From Datisca glomerata (Eukaryota > Streptophyta > Magnoliopsida > Cucurbitales > Datiscaceae): a stretch of DNA of 64,000 bases. Shown here piece by piece: positions 44,882-56,499 of this stretch (positions within the stretch are counted from its first letter, which is position 1; the number at the start of each line of letters is the position of its first letter). Location: positions 1,627,150-1,691,149 of the forward strand of contig QANY01005074.1 in assembly GCA_003255025.1 (NCBI GenBank), written 5' to 3'. Below the pieces are notes generated by a model that saw nothing but the letters and a program-made list of their open reading frames with translations, searched no databases and was not told where the DNA came from. Both the position numbers and the translations under genes were made by a program.

Positions 44882-47461
44882 TGTAACAACCTGGCAATTT
44901 AACTAAGTTTTAAACAAATGTCGGAGAAGCTTGGTCAATTATTTAAAAAAAATAAACTCACATTAAATAGGTTAATATATTATAAAGAAAATAAAATCCT
45001 CAATCAAACTCCTAGTTACATAAATAGAAATCGTACTTAATAAAATGGTCAAGAACCCAAGAGTACGTGTTTGAAGTCTCACGATTTAATTCAAATAAAA
45101 CCCAATAGCAAAGAACTAATTTTGTGGATTTTTAAATAGGACTCGATAACACTCGTCCGAAGCTAGAGTCTCTAGACCTCTTTAGTAAACTCATCATCAT
45201 TGTTACATCATCTGGAAATTTATAATAAAATGGAGTGATTATATAAAAATATACTCAGTAAGTAAAATATCACATATGTAAAATAGAGTAACGTTTCACA
45301 GTCACAAGCAAATCATAACACGTGCATACTTTTCAAATCATCTCACAGAGTTCGCTGATCAACTTCCATTAGAGTTCGCCACCACACCTAGAACATAGAT
45401 TACCTGTAACGATCATGGGCTATACCAATCTTGGGCTCCCTCGACGGGGGCTTCTCCCTCACAGGCTTTTCATAGGCGTCGTACATTACCCGTCGGTAAT
45501 TGTTAACTGTAAGGTAAGTAAGGTGATATTTCTCACGAGTACTACTCTGCACCTTCGAAGTGGTGGAACCCGTTACGCTAACATCTTCCCACAAAACTAA
45601 CCAAAGCATATAATAGAGACCCTTTTCCCTAAGATTTATGCAAACAAAGACCTTTCTCGAAGGACAAGACAAACATAGCAGAATGGTGGGCTTGTGACTC
45701 TAATGGCACAGAATTAATTCTTCATGCATTCATTTAACATTTATTCTTAGCATTCAACATATATTAACTCATTAGATATACAATATAAAAAAATATATCA
45801 GCACCATAATTGAACAATGTTATGAAGAAAGAAGCATCATAGTACACTATACATCACAAAATATAAACATAGTTCTACTATAAATTTTCATTCATACAAG
45901 GTAAACAATTACATAAGAACATTTCACTTACCTTACATACCTCTGTAAGTTCCTAAAGTTGAAATCCTGAAAGAATAAAGGAGAAAAATTTCATTCTTAG
46001 ATGTTTTCAAACACTAACGAAAGAAACAAATAGTTTGGATGTCTGGATTAAAATTCATTATAAATTGTACCGAACAAGAACGATTACAAAATTTAGTTCT
46101 AGACGATGATACATGTCTCATAGCTCTTGATTAAAAATATTATAATATTTTTAAAGTATTTTCGTATTGAAAAATCATCATCAACTAGGGTCAGTGTGAC
46201 AGTAAAATGAAATTCAGATTTACAAGTTTAACAACTCATTTGGTATATCATATCTTATATAATAATTACAAAAATTTACAGAACTATATTTACATATGAT
46301 AAAAAGCTACTGTAAAATATTTGGGCTAAAATGATGCAATGTATGCCAGAAACGCAGTCATGAAGGTAAAGTGATTTGCCCCTAATATTCAAGTTTCTGA
46401 AGAAGATTTGAAAAAATATTTTCACCATGCAAATAATTTTTTAAAATTTTGAAATATTTACAGGAGTAAGAATAATGCCTTATATGGTATTAGTAATATT
46501 TTAAGAATTTTTTATCAATAAATTCTTGGTAAACGAAAATCATTTTTATCTATATTGTCACATAAAACAACAACCATATCTTTTAAACTATAAATCATAT
46601 GACATTAAACTGATAAAATTTTATATGTGTATAGTTAAGATGAAGAAAAAATAAGTTTATCATAGAATGGTTGGAAGAATTGATGGTGATTTGCTATGGA
46701 ATCAATGAACGGTGATGAAGCAACCACGGAGTAGAAACAGAGACCAGAGAATGGGGTTTAAAAAATTGACATTGAAGAACACATTTTCTTTCATACAATG
46801 ATTAATTAGCATCAGAGAGAAAAGTGACAAGATTTAAGAAAAGAGAATGAAGAAGGAAATGCTTATCGGAGATCAACTTTGATAGATTGACAAAAATGAG
46901 AGGAAGAAGGAGTTAGAGTAAAGTACGAATTGGTTAAGAAAAAAACTACCATTTAAAAGTGGTGGAGGGTGATGATGAGTTCATTGAGGGAGTGGGAGAT
47001 AGTGGGAGAGGGGGAGAGAGTGCAACAGAAAAATGTAATTGATGGAAACTAGAACAACAACCTAATTTAAAATGCAAAGAGTAGTTTCTTTTTCTTTCTT
47101 TTTTTCTACACGTTTCAATTGTTTGTTTTTTCCTAAAAGATAATTACACTAGATTTGCTTTGTTATTAAAGCATGAAATTAGTTAAAATTTTAAATTAGA
47201 ATAAGGAATTAGCAAATTTTGTTAATAATTTGGATAACTCTACACACAAAGTTTATAACTTGAACAAAATACCACTAAAACAACCATGATTTTTTTATTA
47301 AATAGTAAAACAATGATGTGAAACCTACAATAATAAAAATGTGTATATTATAATCATCTAAGAAAACAAAACAACAACAATAATAATGAAAACGATCCTA
47401 ATCAATACTTAATTATCTTAAAAACTAGCTAGTATACTAATTATAAAAGTCGGGTCTTACA
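44882..47461 (-). mobile_element. 5' LTR of the gypsy element
   Basis: 2,580 bp, starts TGTAACAACCTGG and ends GGGTCTTACA on the plus strand. Same length as the partner LTR. Confidence 0.9.
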
Positions 47462-48360
47462 GGTAATGACAGAATAAGGATTCAACTCCTTATTGACAAA
47501 CTAAATCAGACATATGCTTTAAAAGACCTTGGAAACCTTTATTATTTTCTTGGAGTTGAGGTTTACAGAAGTCCTAGTGGAATGAACCTTACACAGAAGA
47601 AATACATTATCGACTTGCTTAAAAAACCAAAATGGATAGAGCAAAACCAGCTACCTCACCAGCTTGTTCCAGTGTTAAGTTGTCTTCTCATTATGGAGAT
47701 CCCTTCATTGATATCACCATGTTTAGAAGCACCATAGGTGCTTTACAATACATGTCAACGAATTGAGTCAACATCTTCACAAACCAACTACTCTTCACTA
47801 GCAGGCTTGTAAAAGAATCTTGAGGTACCTAAAAGGAACGGTAGATGATTACTCATTAAACCATCTAAATCAATGGACATAATAGCATATTCAGATGCCG
47901 ATTGGGCTGGTGATGTATATGACAGACGCTCAACAGGTGTTTATTTGATTTTTCTTGGCAATAACTTGGTGTCCTGGTCACCAAAGAAGCAGCAAGAAAT
48001 CTCTTGATCAAGCACTCAAAGTGAGTACAAGCCTATGTCTAATGCTACTGTTGAAATTTGGTGGTTTCAAAACCTATTTTCTGAACTGCATTTCAAGTCT
48101 TCTCTTTCACTAGTTTTATGGGTTGATTATGTGAGTGCACTGTCATTGGCTTCTAATCCAATAGTGCATTCCAAGGTAAGCATATTGAACTAGATGTTCA
48201 CTTTATTAGAGACAAAGTAACAAACAAAGGTCTAGAAGTGAGATATGTTCCTTCCAATGATCAACTTGCAGACATTTTAACCAAGACAATTTCACTCCTC
48301 GATTTCTTTACTTAAAAAATAAGCTTCCGGTTGTCACTACCCCCTTGAGCTTGAGGGGGA
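47462..48360 (+). pseudogene. Reverse transcriptase end and RNase H of the split copia
   Basis: It resumes exactly at GGTAATGACAGAATAAG, encoding GNDRIRIQLLIDKLNQ, then LKDLGNLYYFLGVEVYRS. RNase H follows in broken frames: [47 protein letters not shown] and LADILTK. A purine-rich tract GCTTGAGGGGGA ends at 48360, before the 3' LTR. Confidence 0.9.
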
Positions 48361-48664
48361 TATTAAGCCACATAATCACTCTCAACTTACTGCCTTGGAT
48401 GCCATATCAGCTGGGCAAAAAACATCTTCAACAGTTAGTTGTTATTGTCAGTTTTGTAATACACTTACATTGATTAACTAAGTTGTTAGTTTAGTTATGA
48501 AGTTAGAATTATTTTTAGCTGAATTAGTTAGCAAAGAAAGTCTTTAAATACTGTACTTAATTCACAAAGGAGGTTAATGAAGTTTTGATGAATTTTGTAC
48601 ACTTTCTCCTTCTCTCTTTCTTGATCTTTGTTCTTCGTTTCTTAGTCTCTCATCTCTCTTTTTA
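48361..48664 (+). mobile_element. 3' LTR of the split copia
   Basis: About 304 bp from TATTAAGCCACATAATC (first TG mutated to TA) to CATCTCTCTTTTTA. The last 55 bp match the truncated 5' LTR at 35193-35248. Confidence 0.8.
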
Positions 48665-50449
48665 AGAAATGGGATTGGAAATTAATAGACTAGTTAATTT
48701 AATCGGTAGTAAAACATGAAAAGATTCAAGGTGTGGATGAATTTATGTTAGCCAATTGGATTCATTTATAGTAAGGGTAAGTTTAGAATAGTTTAAATAT
48801 GAATGGATTAAATTATCCAAAAAAACATTCCCAATGTATGACACTTGAATTTTTCTTTTCAATTTCCGATTTTTTCAACTATTAGATTTGGGCGTTTAAA
48901 CCTAATTTTTAATTAAAAAATTCTACTAAACAAGTCAGTAAATTATTATTTGACCCAAAAAAGGTAGTAGATAAATAGCTTTTTGTCATTTTTGGTGTGA
49001 TTTGAAATAGTTAAATTCGTCTATACTACCCTTATAATCGCAATTGTGATTGTTTAAAAAAAAATAGCAATTGTGATATTGCCCTAACCCACTATCAATT
49101 TTCTTCAGTAATATTTGAAATTTAAAAGAGTTTCGATTTAAACATTCTATAATTTTAAGGGTGGTTATTCTAGTTTTAGATAGTCTTATTTCAATTTTTG
49201 TTTTGTTTTGATTATATTGTAAATTAAATTGACACTCTCCCTCAATTGCATGATCTCTCACCCTTTTTCTTGTGCTTCTCTTTTGCATATTCTTTATTTC
49301 TCTTTCCAGATACGTATTCCAAGCTCTCAACATTATTTAAGAGATTTTTTTTTCTTTTGAAGGATTGAACATTGATGGTTTAAGATAATTTGGTTTTCTC
49401 TTCTATTTTCATTATTTTCTTTTATTTGAGGATGTTCATTTTCCTAGTTTATTTATAATTATATTTTCATTTCAACCAATTCTTCCATTTCAATTTTCAT
49501 AATAAAAATTTTATTGACAGTATTTTTTTATTCATCTCATTTTTTTAATGTTTTATGTTATTTTTACAAATTTGATGTTTTGTCTTACTTCTTATAGGTT
49601 TTTAGTTTTTATTGCTTTGTTTATCCACTATTTCCTATTTCAATTTTTTTGTTTTTTTATATTTCAATTTTCATATTGTAATCATGTTAATAACATTAAT
49701 CTCAAATGCTAATTTAATTGAAAAAACATGTCGAATGAAAGTTTATATACTATACAGTGAAATCTATAATATTGTTAAATGATAGTGATCAAATTGCTCG
49801 TAAAGTTAATGACGGATGTTACTAAAAAATTTAAAATAAAAATTAATGTATAATAGATTTCTTTTCCATTAACATTGGATCGCATGAAATAAAGGGCTTT
49901 TGATCCCTCTTTATATATTCATAATATGTTAGATGAAATTTACATGTTGACATACATCTTAAAACATGTTAACATTTTTATTGTTAAACGTAATAATAAC
50001 AGGTTATTACTAACTATATATTAACACGATATTAACAACGAAAAAAAGTTCCATTTAATATGTAATTAATATTTGATATCCATGTTGCTAAATTATCTAA
50101 TATTATATTTTTTTGCCAAGAATCTAATATTACATTAACTTTTATTTAACAAGTTATTAACACATTATTATTAATATAATTGTATATTTACACGATTATA
50201 ACAATTTATTTACAAGAAAAAAGCTTCATTCAGGATTAGTGTTAATATATTATGATTCAAATGTTAATGATATATTATTAACATTTAGATAATAGAATTT
50301 TCACATTTATTTAATATGATATTCAAAAATAAGCAAGAACAAAAAATTTAATGTTGGAAAAGAAGAAGAAAATTAAATATCACCCCAAAAGTTTGGGTAT
50401 GAATTTTTAAGTTAAAATCTTGCGAGTGGAGTGGGACATTTCAAATTAA
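48665..50449. other. AT-rich sequence without recognised features
   Basis: No gene or TE signature is visible. A 115-codon frame at 49333-48986 (minus) has no recognisable motif, is Lys/Asn/Ile-rich as expected from base composition, and is not called. Confidence 0.6.
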
Positions 50450-50864
50450 CTAGTCTTTTATCATGTGTGTTGCACGTGATTATTTAAATCTCTCAAAAAT
50501 GTGTGACATAAGTAACTATTTAAATAATTCAATTAAATGTTATAAGAAAAAAAAATTTCATATTTACTTAATAGAATTTCAATGATGAACCTAAAATTTC
50601 TTAACCGATAGAATCTAGTTCAATATATTAAATTAATGATTAGTGATGAATCTAGTATTTCTCAAAATAATAAGACATAATTCATTGAAATTAATAAGTA
50701 TATTACCTTTGAGAAAAAAAGAAGTATATTACAATTTATGAATTTAAAAGTCAATGCAAAAGTCATAGTTCAAAAATAAAGTAGAACTAGTACAAAATGC
50801 AAAATGCAATGAGAGAAAACTGTAGAGACTCTACATGGGAAGAGAACAAGAGGAGCATTAGAGA
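50450..50864 (-). mobile_element. Possible small Helitron
   Basis: On the minus strand the 3' end reads CACGTGCAACACACATG, ATAAAAGA, CTAG, then host T. A 6-bp stem (one G-T pair) about 8 bases before CTAG is the plant Helitron 3' signature. A 5' TCTCTAATG preceded by A lies at 50864. No coding content. Either end could be chance in AT-rich DNA. Confidence 0.3.
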
Positions 50865-51794
50865 TAAATCTTAATTTTTTTAGGTGAATGAAACAGAGAG
50901 TGAATAAATATAATAATGATATAAAAATAATAAGAAATATCAAAATGTTTTTTTTTTATTTTAATGAGGATGAATCTTAATTAATTTTTGTAGGAAACAT
51001 GTTGGACATATCATATTAATTGATAAATAAATAAGATAATTTAAAATATCATTGATGATATTATCGTCTAAATTTTTTTTTTCAAATTTGATGTTTTTAT
51101 ATATGTTATAGATAAATCCTGAAATAATGATGGGAGGGAGAGATTTTTGGGGTTTTGATTTTTGGAGATTTTAAAAAAAAACTGAAATAATGAGAGGGAG
51201 TTGAAAATGGTCGGTTTATGTTCAGATTTTTGTAAAGAATAGGGGTATTTTTTATAGGTTAAAAGTCTCTTAAACGCTATGTTTTGTAAGTGGATCATTT
51301 TTGCACATGTCATTAATTAGGGCCATTGTCTAATTTGTCATCTCCTATTAGGCCAAGACATGCCATTTCCCCATTTTTAATGAGTTATAGGCAAACTTGC
51401 TCTTTTTCAAGTTTTAGTTATCTTTCTCACCCAAATTTTAACAAGATTCTTTTAACCTAATCTTTAATGAGATTTATTTATTTATTTTCTTTAATTTTTT
51501 TTTACATCCTAACTGTTTTTTATTTTTTTTATGGGCGACTATTACACTTTCCAACTTTTTAAAAAAAATTATTTAACTAAATGTTATTAAATATTGAGAA
51601 TATTTGAAGGATGAAGATAAAAAGATAATATTTTACACACCTCATTACTAAAATATCTTACATTCTCATCATCTAATATAAGATTCTAATGCATGAACAA
51701 ATATAGTAATAATATATTCTCACTAATATAATTCTTACTAATCACATTCTTACAAGGCATTATGAAAACTTTAGACCAACCGGCTACTAGTTTG
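50865..51794. other. AT-rich sequence without recognised features
   Basis: Includes two similar GAAATAATGAKRGGAGGGAG-type phrases (51121 and 51183), but no gene or TE end could be identified. Confidence 0.5.
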
Positions 51795-51802
51795 ATACCT
51801 CG

Positions 51803-52183
51803 CAGAGGCGTAATCGGTTCGGTCGGTTATTTGGGTAAAGATCGAACCGAACCGAGCGATGAGTTTTCGATTCAGTTTTTCAGTTCGACATTATTAATTA
51901 AAAATTATTTTCTAATAATATTATTAATAAAGTAATATTAAAATTAAAGTTTTGTTCGCTTCGGTTCGATTTGGTATGAAATAATATATAAAAGATAAAA
52001 AAATAATAGAAATTTATAGTTTCAGTTCAATTTGATTTGAAAATCACGGAAAATTCGAATCGATCCGAAACTACAGTTCTCTAATTTTTTCGAATTGAAC
52101 TAAACTGAATGTGTTTAAAGAACCGACTGAATCGATTATTTTCGGTTTGATTCGATCGTTCCGGATCAAAATTTTCACCCCTG
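51803..52183. mobile_element. hAT-type MITE with perfect 8-bp target duplication
   Basis: 381 bp flanked on both sides by ATACCTCG (51795-51802 and 52184-52191). The ends are CAGAGGCG (left) and CACCCCTG (right), i.e. imperfect CAGGGGTG inverted termini as in plant hAT elements. Inside, repeated GGTTCGGTTCG / CGAACCGAACC motifs face each other near the two ends. It has no coding capacity and would depend on an hAT transposase elsewhere. Confidence 0.9.
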
Positions 52184-52191
52184 ATACCTCG

Positions 52192-53921
52192 ACTGAGAGT
52201 CCCAAAGAATTGATTAGCAGATGAACAAGCTCACAAGGAGTTGAATTTTTACTGCCAATGCGAAATCATTGCAATTACTTTAGGATACATTGTAGCCTAG
52301 GTTTACTTTACATTGAGAAGATATTGCGTCAGTAATAAACGGATAATGTGGTTATAGACACTAGTCCCTAACCAGGTAAATATTCATTATGAACTTGCAG
52401 CACAAACTATAAAATAACTAAAAAAATATTTTTTTTATTATAAAAGTGATCGAAAATGATCGATGTAAACAACTTATAAAAATTACTTAAGTGTAAATAA
52501 CTTTATGCTTACACCTGTGAAATTTGGTGAATAATTTATTTACTCCAACCATTTTGCAAGAAACGTTTTTTGTTTTTACTTTTTGCAATTTGACTTGAAA
52601 CGTTTGCCGTTTTCGTAGTTCTCTCTGTTTATTTTTTAAATGAGAACAGAGAATCTGTGAGGATCAAACTCAAATCACATAGAGTTCAAGTCTTACTATA
52701 ATTGGCTAGGTGCAAATTATGGTGTTTGCAGACTAGATTGCTGATAAAATATTTTTTAGACCTCATACCGAAAAACATAAGATTAAAATAAATATTCCAG
52801 CTGTTTCTCCAATTAAAGAGAGAATTTTGTAAAGAAAATAAAGGTCGACACTTAAAGCGTAATTTTGGGCAAGTGGTATGTTAACTTTGATAATTTATAC
52901 ATTCACAGTTAATTCCAAAAATTTGTATCGGAGTAGGGTGAGGCCAGATTTTGTTCAGAGGAGACTATTTTTACAAGTATTTGACTAGCGGTTTATATCG
53001 TAAAATCACATAGCTGTGATTCCCGTAGAAAGAAATGCTTGCTTTTGAGAATCAAAAGGACTTTGCATTTGCTTTACATTTATAATCCCAATTCAGTTTT
53101 GTTGTAATTGATTCCAACATCAGATTTTCATTACAAATATGAATATCTAAATTTACATCTGATTAATCTCACGGCATTAAAATTAACGATCAAATAACTT
53201 TTCAGTAATCTTGAATGCAGATCCATCTAGTGATCTTGAAAATCAAACTCATAACCTAAACCTTTGTAACTACATCTCAACTTTCTTAAATTAAACTCAA
53301 AATTCAATACAAGCTAGTCAACCTTCAACGTTTCTAACTCTTAATAAGAGAAATAAAATAAAAATTTCAACCTCATAGAAAATATATTAATTTTAATATT
53401 GCCTTCTTAAATACTAAGGGGATCCGATCTCTAAAGGTAAACAAATAAAAATGTATACCAAGTCCATCTCTACAATGAGTTGGAATAATAAATTAACCTC
53501 GATCGGCCATTGAGTTGATTGAATAATCAGACTAATAACAACAAATTTGGAATCCTATATATACAACCTCCAATTCGGCTCATATATATGGGCTATGACA
53601 TTGTCATTAAACTCTGTTGCGCTATTATAAAACTACATTATGCCAGAGAAAAAGGTGACTAACTACTAGAGAGATTAGCAGCTAGTCAAATATAATTAAA
53701 AAAAAAAGAAAATGAAACATAATAAAGTTCAGAACGAGAAGGAACACCACAAGCGGTGAATCAACCAGTAAAAAGCTAAAGAAATAGCAACATAATAAAG
53801 TAAAAGGAAAAAATATGAAATGTAAATCCCCCATTGACTAGCCTCGTTAAAAAACCTTATCTGATAAAAAAAGCACATTGAAGAAAATCTAGAAAAGAAA
53901 AAAAAGTGCTAACCATAAAAC
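52192..53921. other. AT-rich sequence, partly LINE 3' flank
   Basis: No gene recognised in 52192-53800. The part just before the LINE fragment (about 53835-53921; minus-strand GGTTTTTTAACGAGGCTAGTC) resembles the 3' untranslated tail that often follows the RNase H domain of plant L1-type LINEs. Confidence 0.5.
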
Positions 53922-54363
53922 TATTTAAATCTATAAGAACCTCGACCCACCAAATCGTCATGGTATGCTTGTTGGCAAGAAGCAGGAAGCTTAGAGTACC
54001 AGATGAGACCATCAGCAGTGACATGTAGCTTGGAAAGAAGATCTACAATGTGGTTACCTTCTCTGGAGATATGAGAAATATGAAAATTCATACAGGAGTA
54101 TAGATGTAAACATCGAGATCAAACACCTATAAAAGATCAAGAAACTTCAAGTGAGCGAGAGATAAGAAGAGAAACAACATATGTCGAGTCGCTCTCCAAC
54201 CAAAGAGAAGTCTAGTTTTCCTTATAAGCATAATTTATTTTCTCTGAATGTGAGAGGTTTTAGGAGAACTAGCAAAAAGAGGAACTCCCAAATAAGTAAA
54301 AGGAAGAGAACGCATGTATGTACATGCCAATTAGAGACAAAAGAGCTTCTTTCTTGTCGAGAT
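53922..54363 (-). pseudogene. L1-type LINE remnant: reverse transcriptase end fused to RNase H
   Basis: 54330-54240 (minus) encodes ACTYMRSLPFTYLGVPLF, then ASSPKTSHIQRK, the conserved C-terminal motif of plant LINE reverse transcriptase. In another frame, 54205-53922 encodes LWLESDSTYVVSLLISRSLE, then NFHISHISREGNHIVDLLSK and GLIWYSKLP, ending in a stop at 53922-53924. This is the RNase H domain at the LINE C-terminus. The long segment normally lying between them is deleted. The fragment is cut at 54363 by a copia LTR. Confidence 0.85.
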
Positions 54364-56474
54364 TGTTGGAATCGGCGACATTGTGTGACAAAAGCGTGGT
54401 GGTTTTAAAAATAAATTAAAAATTTATCGATTGAAAACAAAAATAATTACGACAACGGTTTCTAAAAAAACTTTTAAACGAAAAACTCATTTTTTTTATC
54501 GAATATATTATGTATCTATACATTAAATCAAAGACATACAAAGATAAGAGTTATATCTCTTGTAGTCTTATCAAACACCATTGATAACAATGAACTTATA
54601 ATCCCCTGAACAAGAGACTGCGAGATCCATACCAAGATCGTCCAAGCTAATCCTCAAACACATTAGGACGTGTGTGGGCACGTAGAATAAAGTAAAGATA
54701 TTTTTCTGTCTCTACATTTACTCAACACATAAGATCTAGAGATTTTAGAGAATGACTATTTGAGATAGAACTCTAAGAGAGAATAATAGAACTCACAGAG
54801 CTTCGATTAACAATTAATCAATCAAATTGTTCACTTAGCTTAGGATAACTTGTGATTGCTCTTTGAGACCAATAGAACATTATCAATATTTATCTTCTAG
54901 GTTAAAGGCCCCTTCGATTTTGGATGTGAATAATAAATTATTTATTTAATGTGACATTATAGTTAGACCCATAACAATTGGCACTGCAGTGTGCCGTGTG
55001 GATCAGCAGTGTCTCGTGGCACTACAATACCTCATGTTAATCTCTGATTTAAAACTCATAGACTTACATGTGGTAGTTTAATATGCCACGTGACAGTTAT
55101 TCTATAACTTATTAATCAGATAAATATCTAGATATCAGTTAATTCAAAATTAACTTATCTAATCTCCCAATCAGTTATGTTATCTGTTAATTAACATTTA
55201 GATAAACCAAATCAAATCATTATCTCATAATGATTAAATATTATTTAATTTCATAAATCAAATATTCAGTCTCAATAATCGATCAAGATTAAATTAAACG
55301 ATATTATTATTTATTTGTAATTTCTGAAAATTATAATAAAATAATATTATTAATTAATTCTTAATTAATTATTATCACATAATTATCTCATAATTATATA
55401 CCTAGCCCATAAAATTAATTCTTTATGCAAACTAGTCATTTTCTTATGTTCTGAAATATTCATACCCTAAACTGTGTAGTACAGAGGTGACTCGAGGACC
55501 ATGTACTCACAATTCTTGGCTCCAATAAATTAAATTATTAATTAAACTCTTTAATTAAATAATATTATTTGTTAATTTTATTATTACTCCACTATAAATA
55601 TGGAATTGCACTTTTAGAAATTACAAAATATATATATAGAGTATTCTCGTATAGTCCATTGATATAATCATTTCATGTAGTTTTGTCCTTCAATTATTAG
55701 TTCATAAATTAGAGCTTGTCAAAATTATTATTTTACCCTTTAATTACCTCTTGATCCTTAAGTATCATTAATTCACTAGTGAAATATCAATGTATAAATC
55801 ATATTATGGATTTGAGCTCAATAACCATTCAATTTCATAATTAACACTTAAGAGAACCAATATATGATCCATTAGGAAAGCTTGGATTTCAAATATTGTA
55901 AAATCATGTTTCCAGCCATCCATACCACTAAATCTCTAAAACAAAAGTCACTAGTCTGTTTTACAATCAACAATTGACGAGTGACTCAAAAGATCCAGTA
56001 GACATGCATAAAAGTTATTGACTACTCAGGATTCAGAATGATCTACACATGTCATTAGTTTTGATGTGTACTAAATTTTTATGATAAACGGTAAGTTAAT
56101 AAAGATATTAATTCACATATGTCTTGTCCTATATAATCTAATTATATAAAGTACATTCACTAAGATGTCTATTCACATCAGTGATCTAGATCTAGATCAT
56201 ATTCATTCATAATGCTTAGTAAACCGTACTAGCAACCATTCATTAAAGATTACATACTTTAATATGTTGCAGACTATTTTATTCATTATTTAAGATCTTA
56301 ATCCTCTCGTATATATACAAGATCATAGTCTCATTAATGAATATTATATTTTTAGATATGTATATATAAATTATTCCACAATAATTTAAAAGAACAATTA
56401 TAAGAAAAATGAAATTTCATTAATTCCATATTAAAATTGTCTAAACACACGCTTTGACGACACTATGCCCAACC
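54364..56474 (-). mobile_element. 3' LTR of the minus-strand copia, 2.1 kb
   Basis: On the minus strand it starts TGGTTGGGCATAGTG after the purine tract GGGCAAGTGGGAGA and ends CGCCGATTCCAACA against LINE sequence. It aligns in order with 24933-27045, including the GTGCCAC-rich block (54960-55030). Confidence 0.85.
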
Positions 56475-56499
56475 ATCTCCCACTTGCCCTAAAGTAAAT

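Larger units (their letters stand above)
39042..47461 (-). mobile_element. Nested Ty3/gypsy chromovirus lacking reverse transcriptase
   Basis: Two 2,580-bp LTRs (39042-41621 and 44882-47461) flank 3.26 kb of internal sequence on the minus strand: primer site, leader, gag, protease, then directly integrase end and chromodomain. Flanking pentamers are TGTAA (39037-39041) and GGTAA (47462-47466), a 5-bp target duplication with one mismatch. Reverse transcriptase, RNase H and the integrase N-terminal part are missing, so the copy moved with help from another element or lost them after insertion. Chromodomain and long LTRs suggest a Tekay/Del-like chromovirus. Confidence 0.9.
35193..48664 (+). mobile_element. 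Plus-strand copia split by a nested gypsy element
   Basis: The order is: truncated 5' LTR (35193-35248), primer site (35249), gag, protease, integrase, reverse transcriptase to 39041, an 8.4-kb foreign insertion (39042-47461), then the rest of reverse transcriptase, RNase H, polypurine tract and 3' LTR (48361-48664). Removing the insert restores continuous copia sequence. Original length is about 5 kb. Multiple stops, a changed protease active site and a changed catalytic RT residue mean the element was already decaying or has decayed since. Confidence 0.9.

Noticed and set aside
48986..49333. 115-codon frame on the minus strand
   Set aside because: Lys/Asn/Ile-rich with no motif; explained by base composition.
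53690..53712. Poly-A-like tract as a LINE tail
   Set aside because: It is on the plus strand, while the LINE fragment is on the minus strand, so it cannot be its 3' tail.
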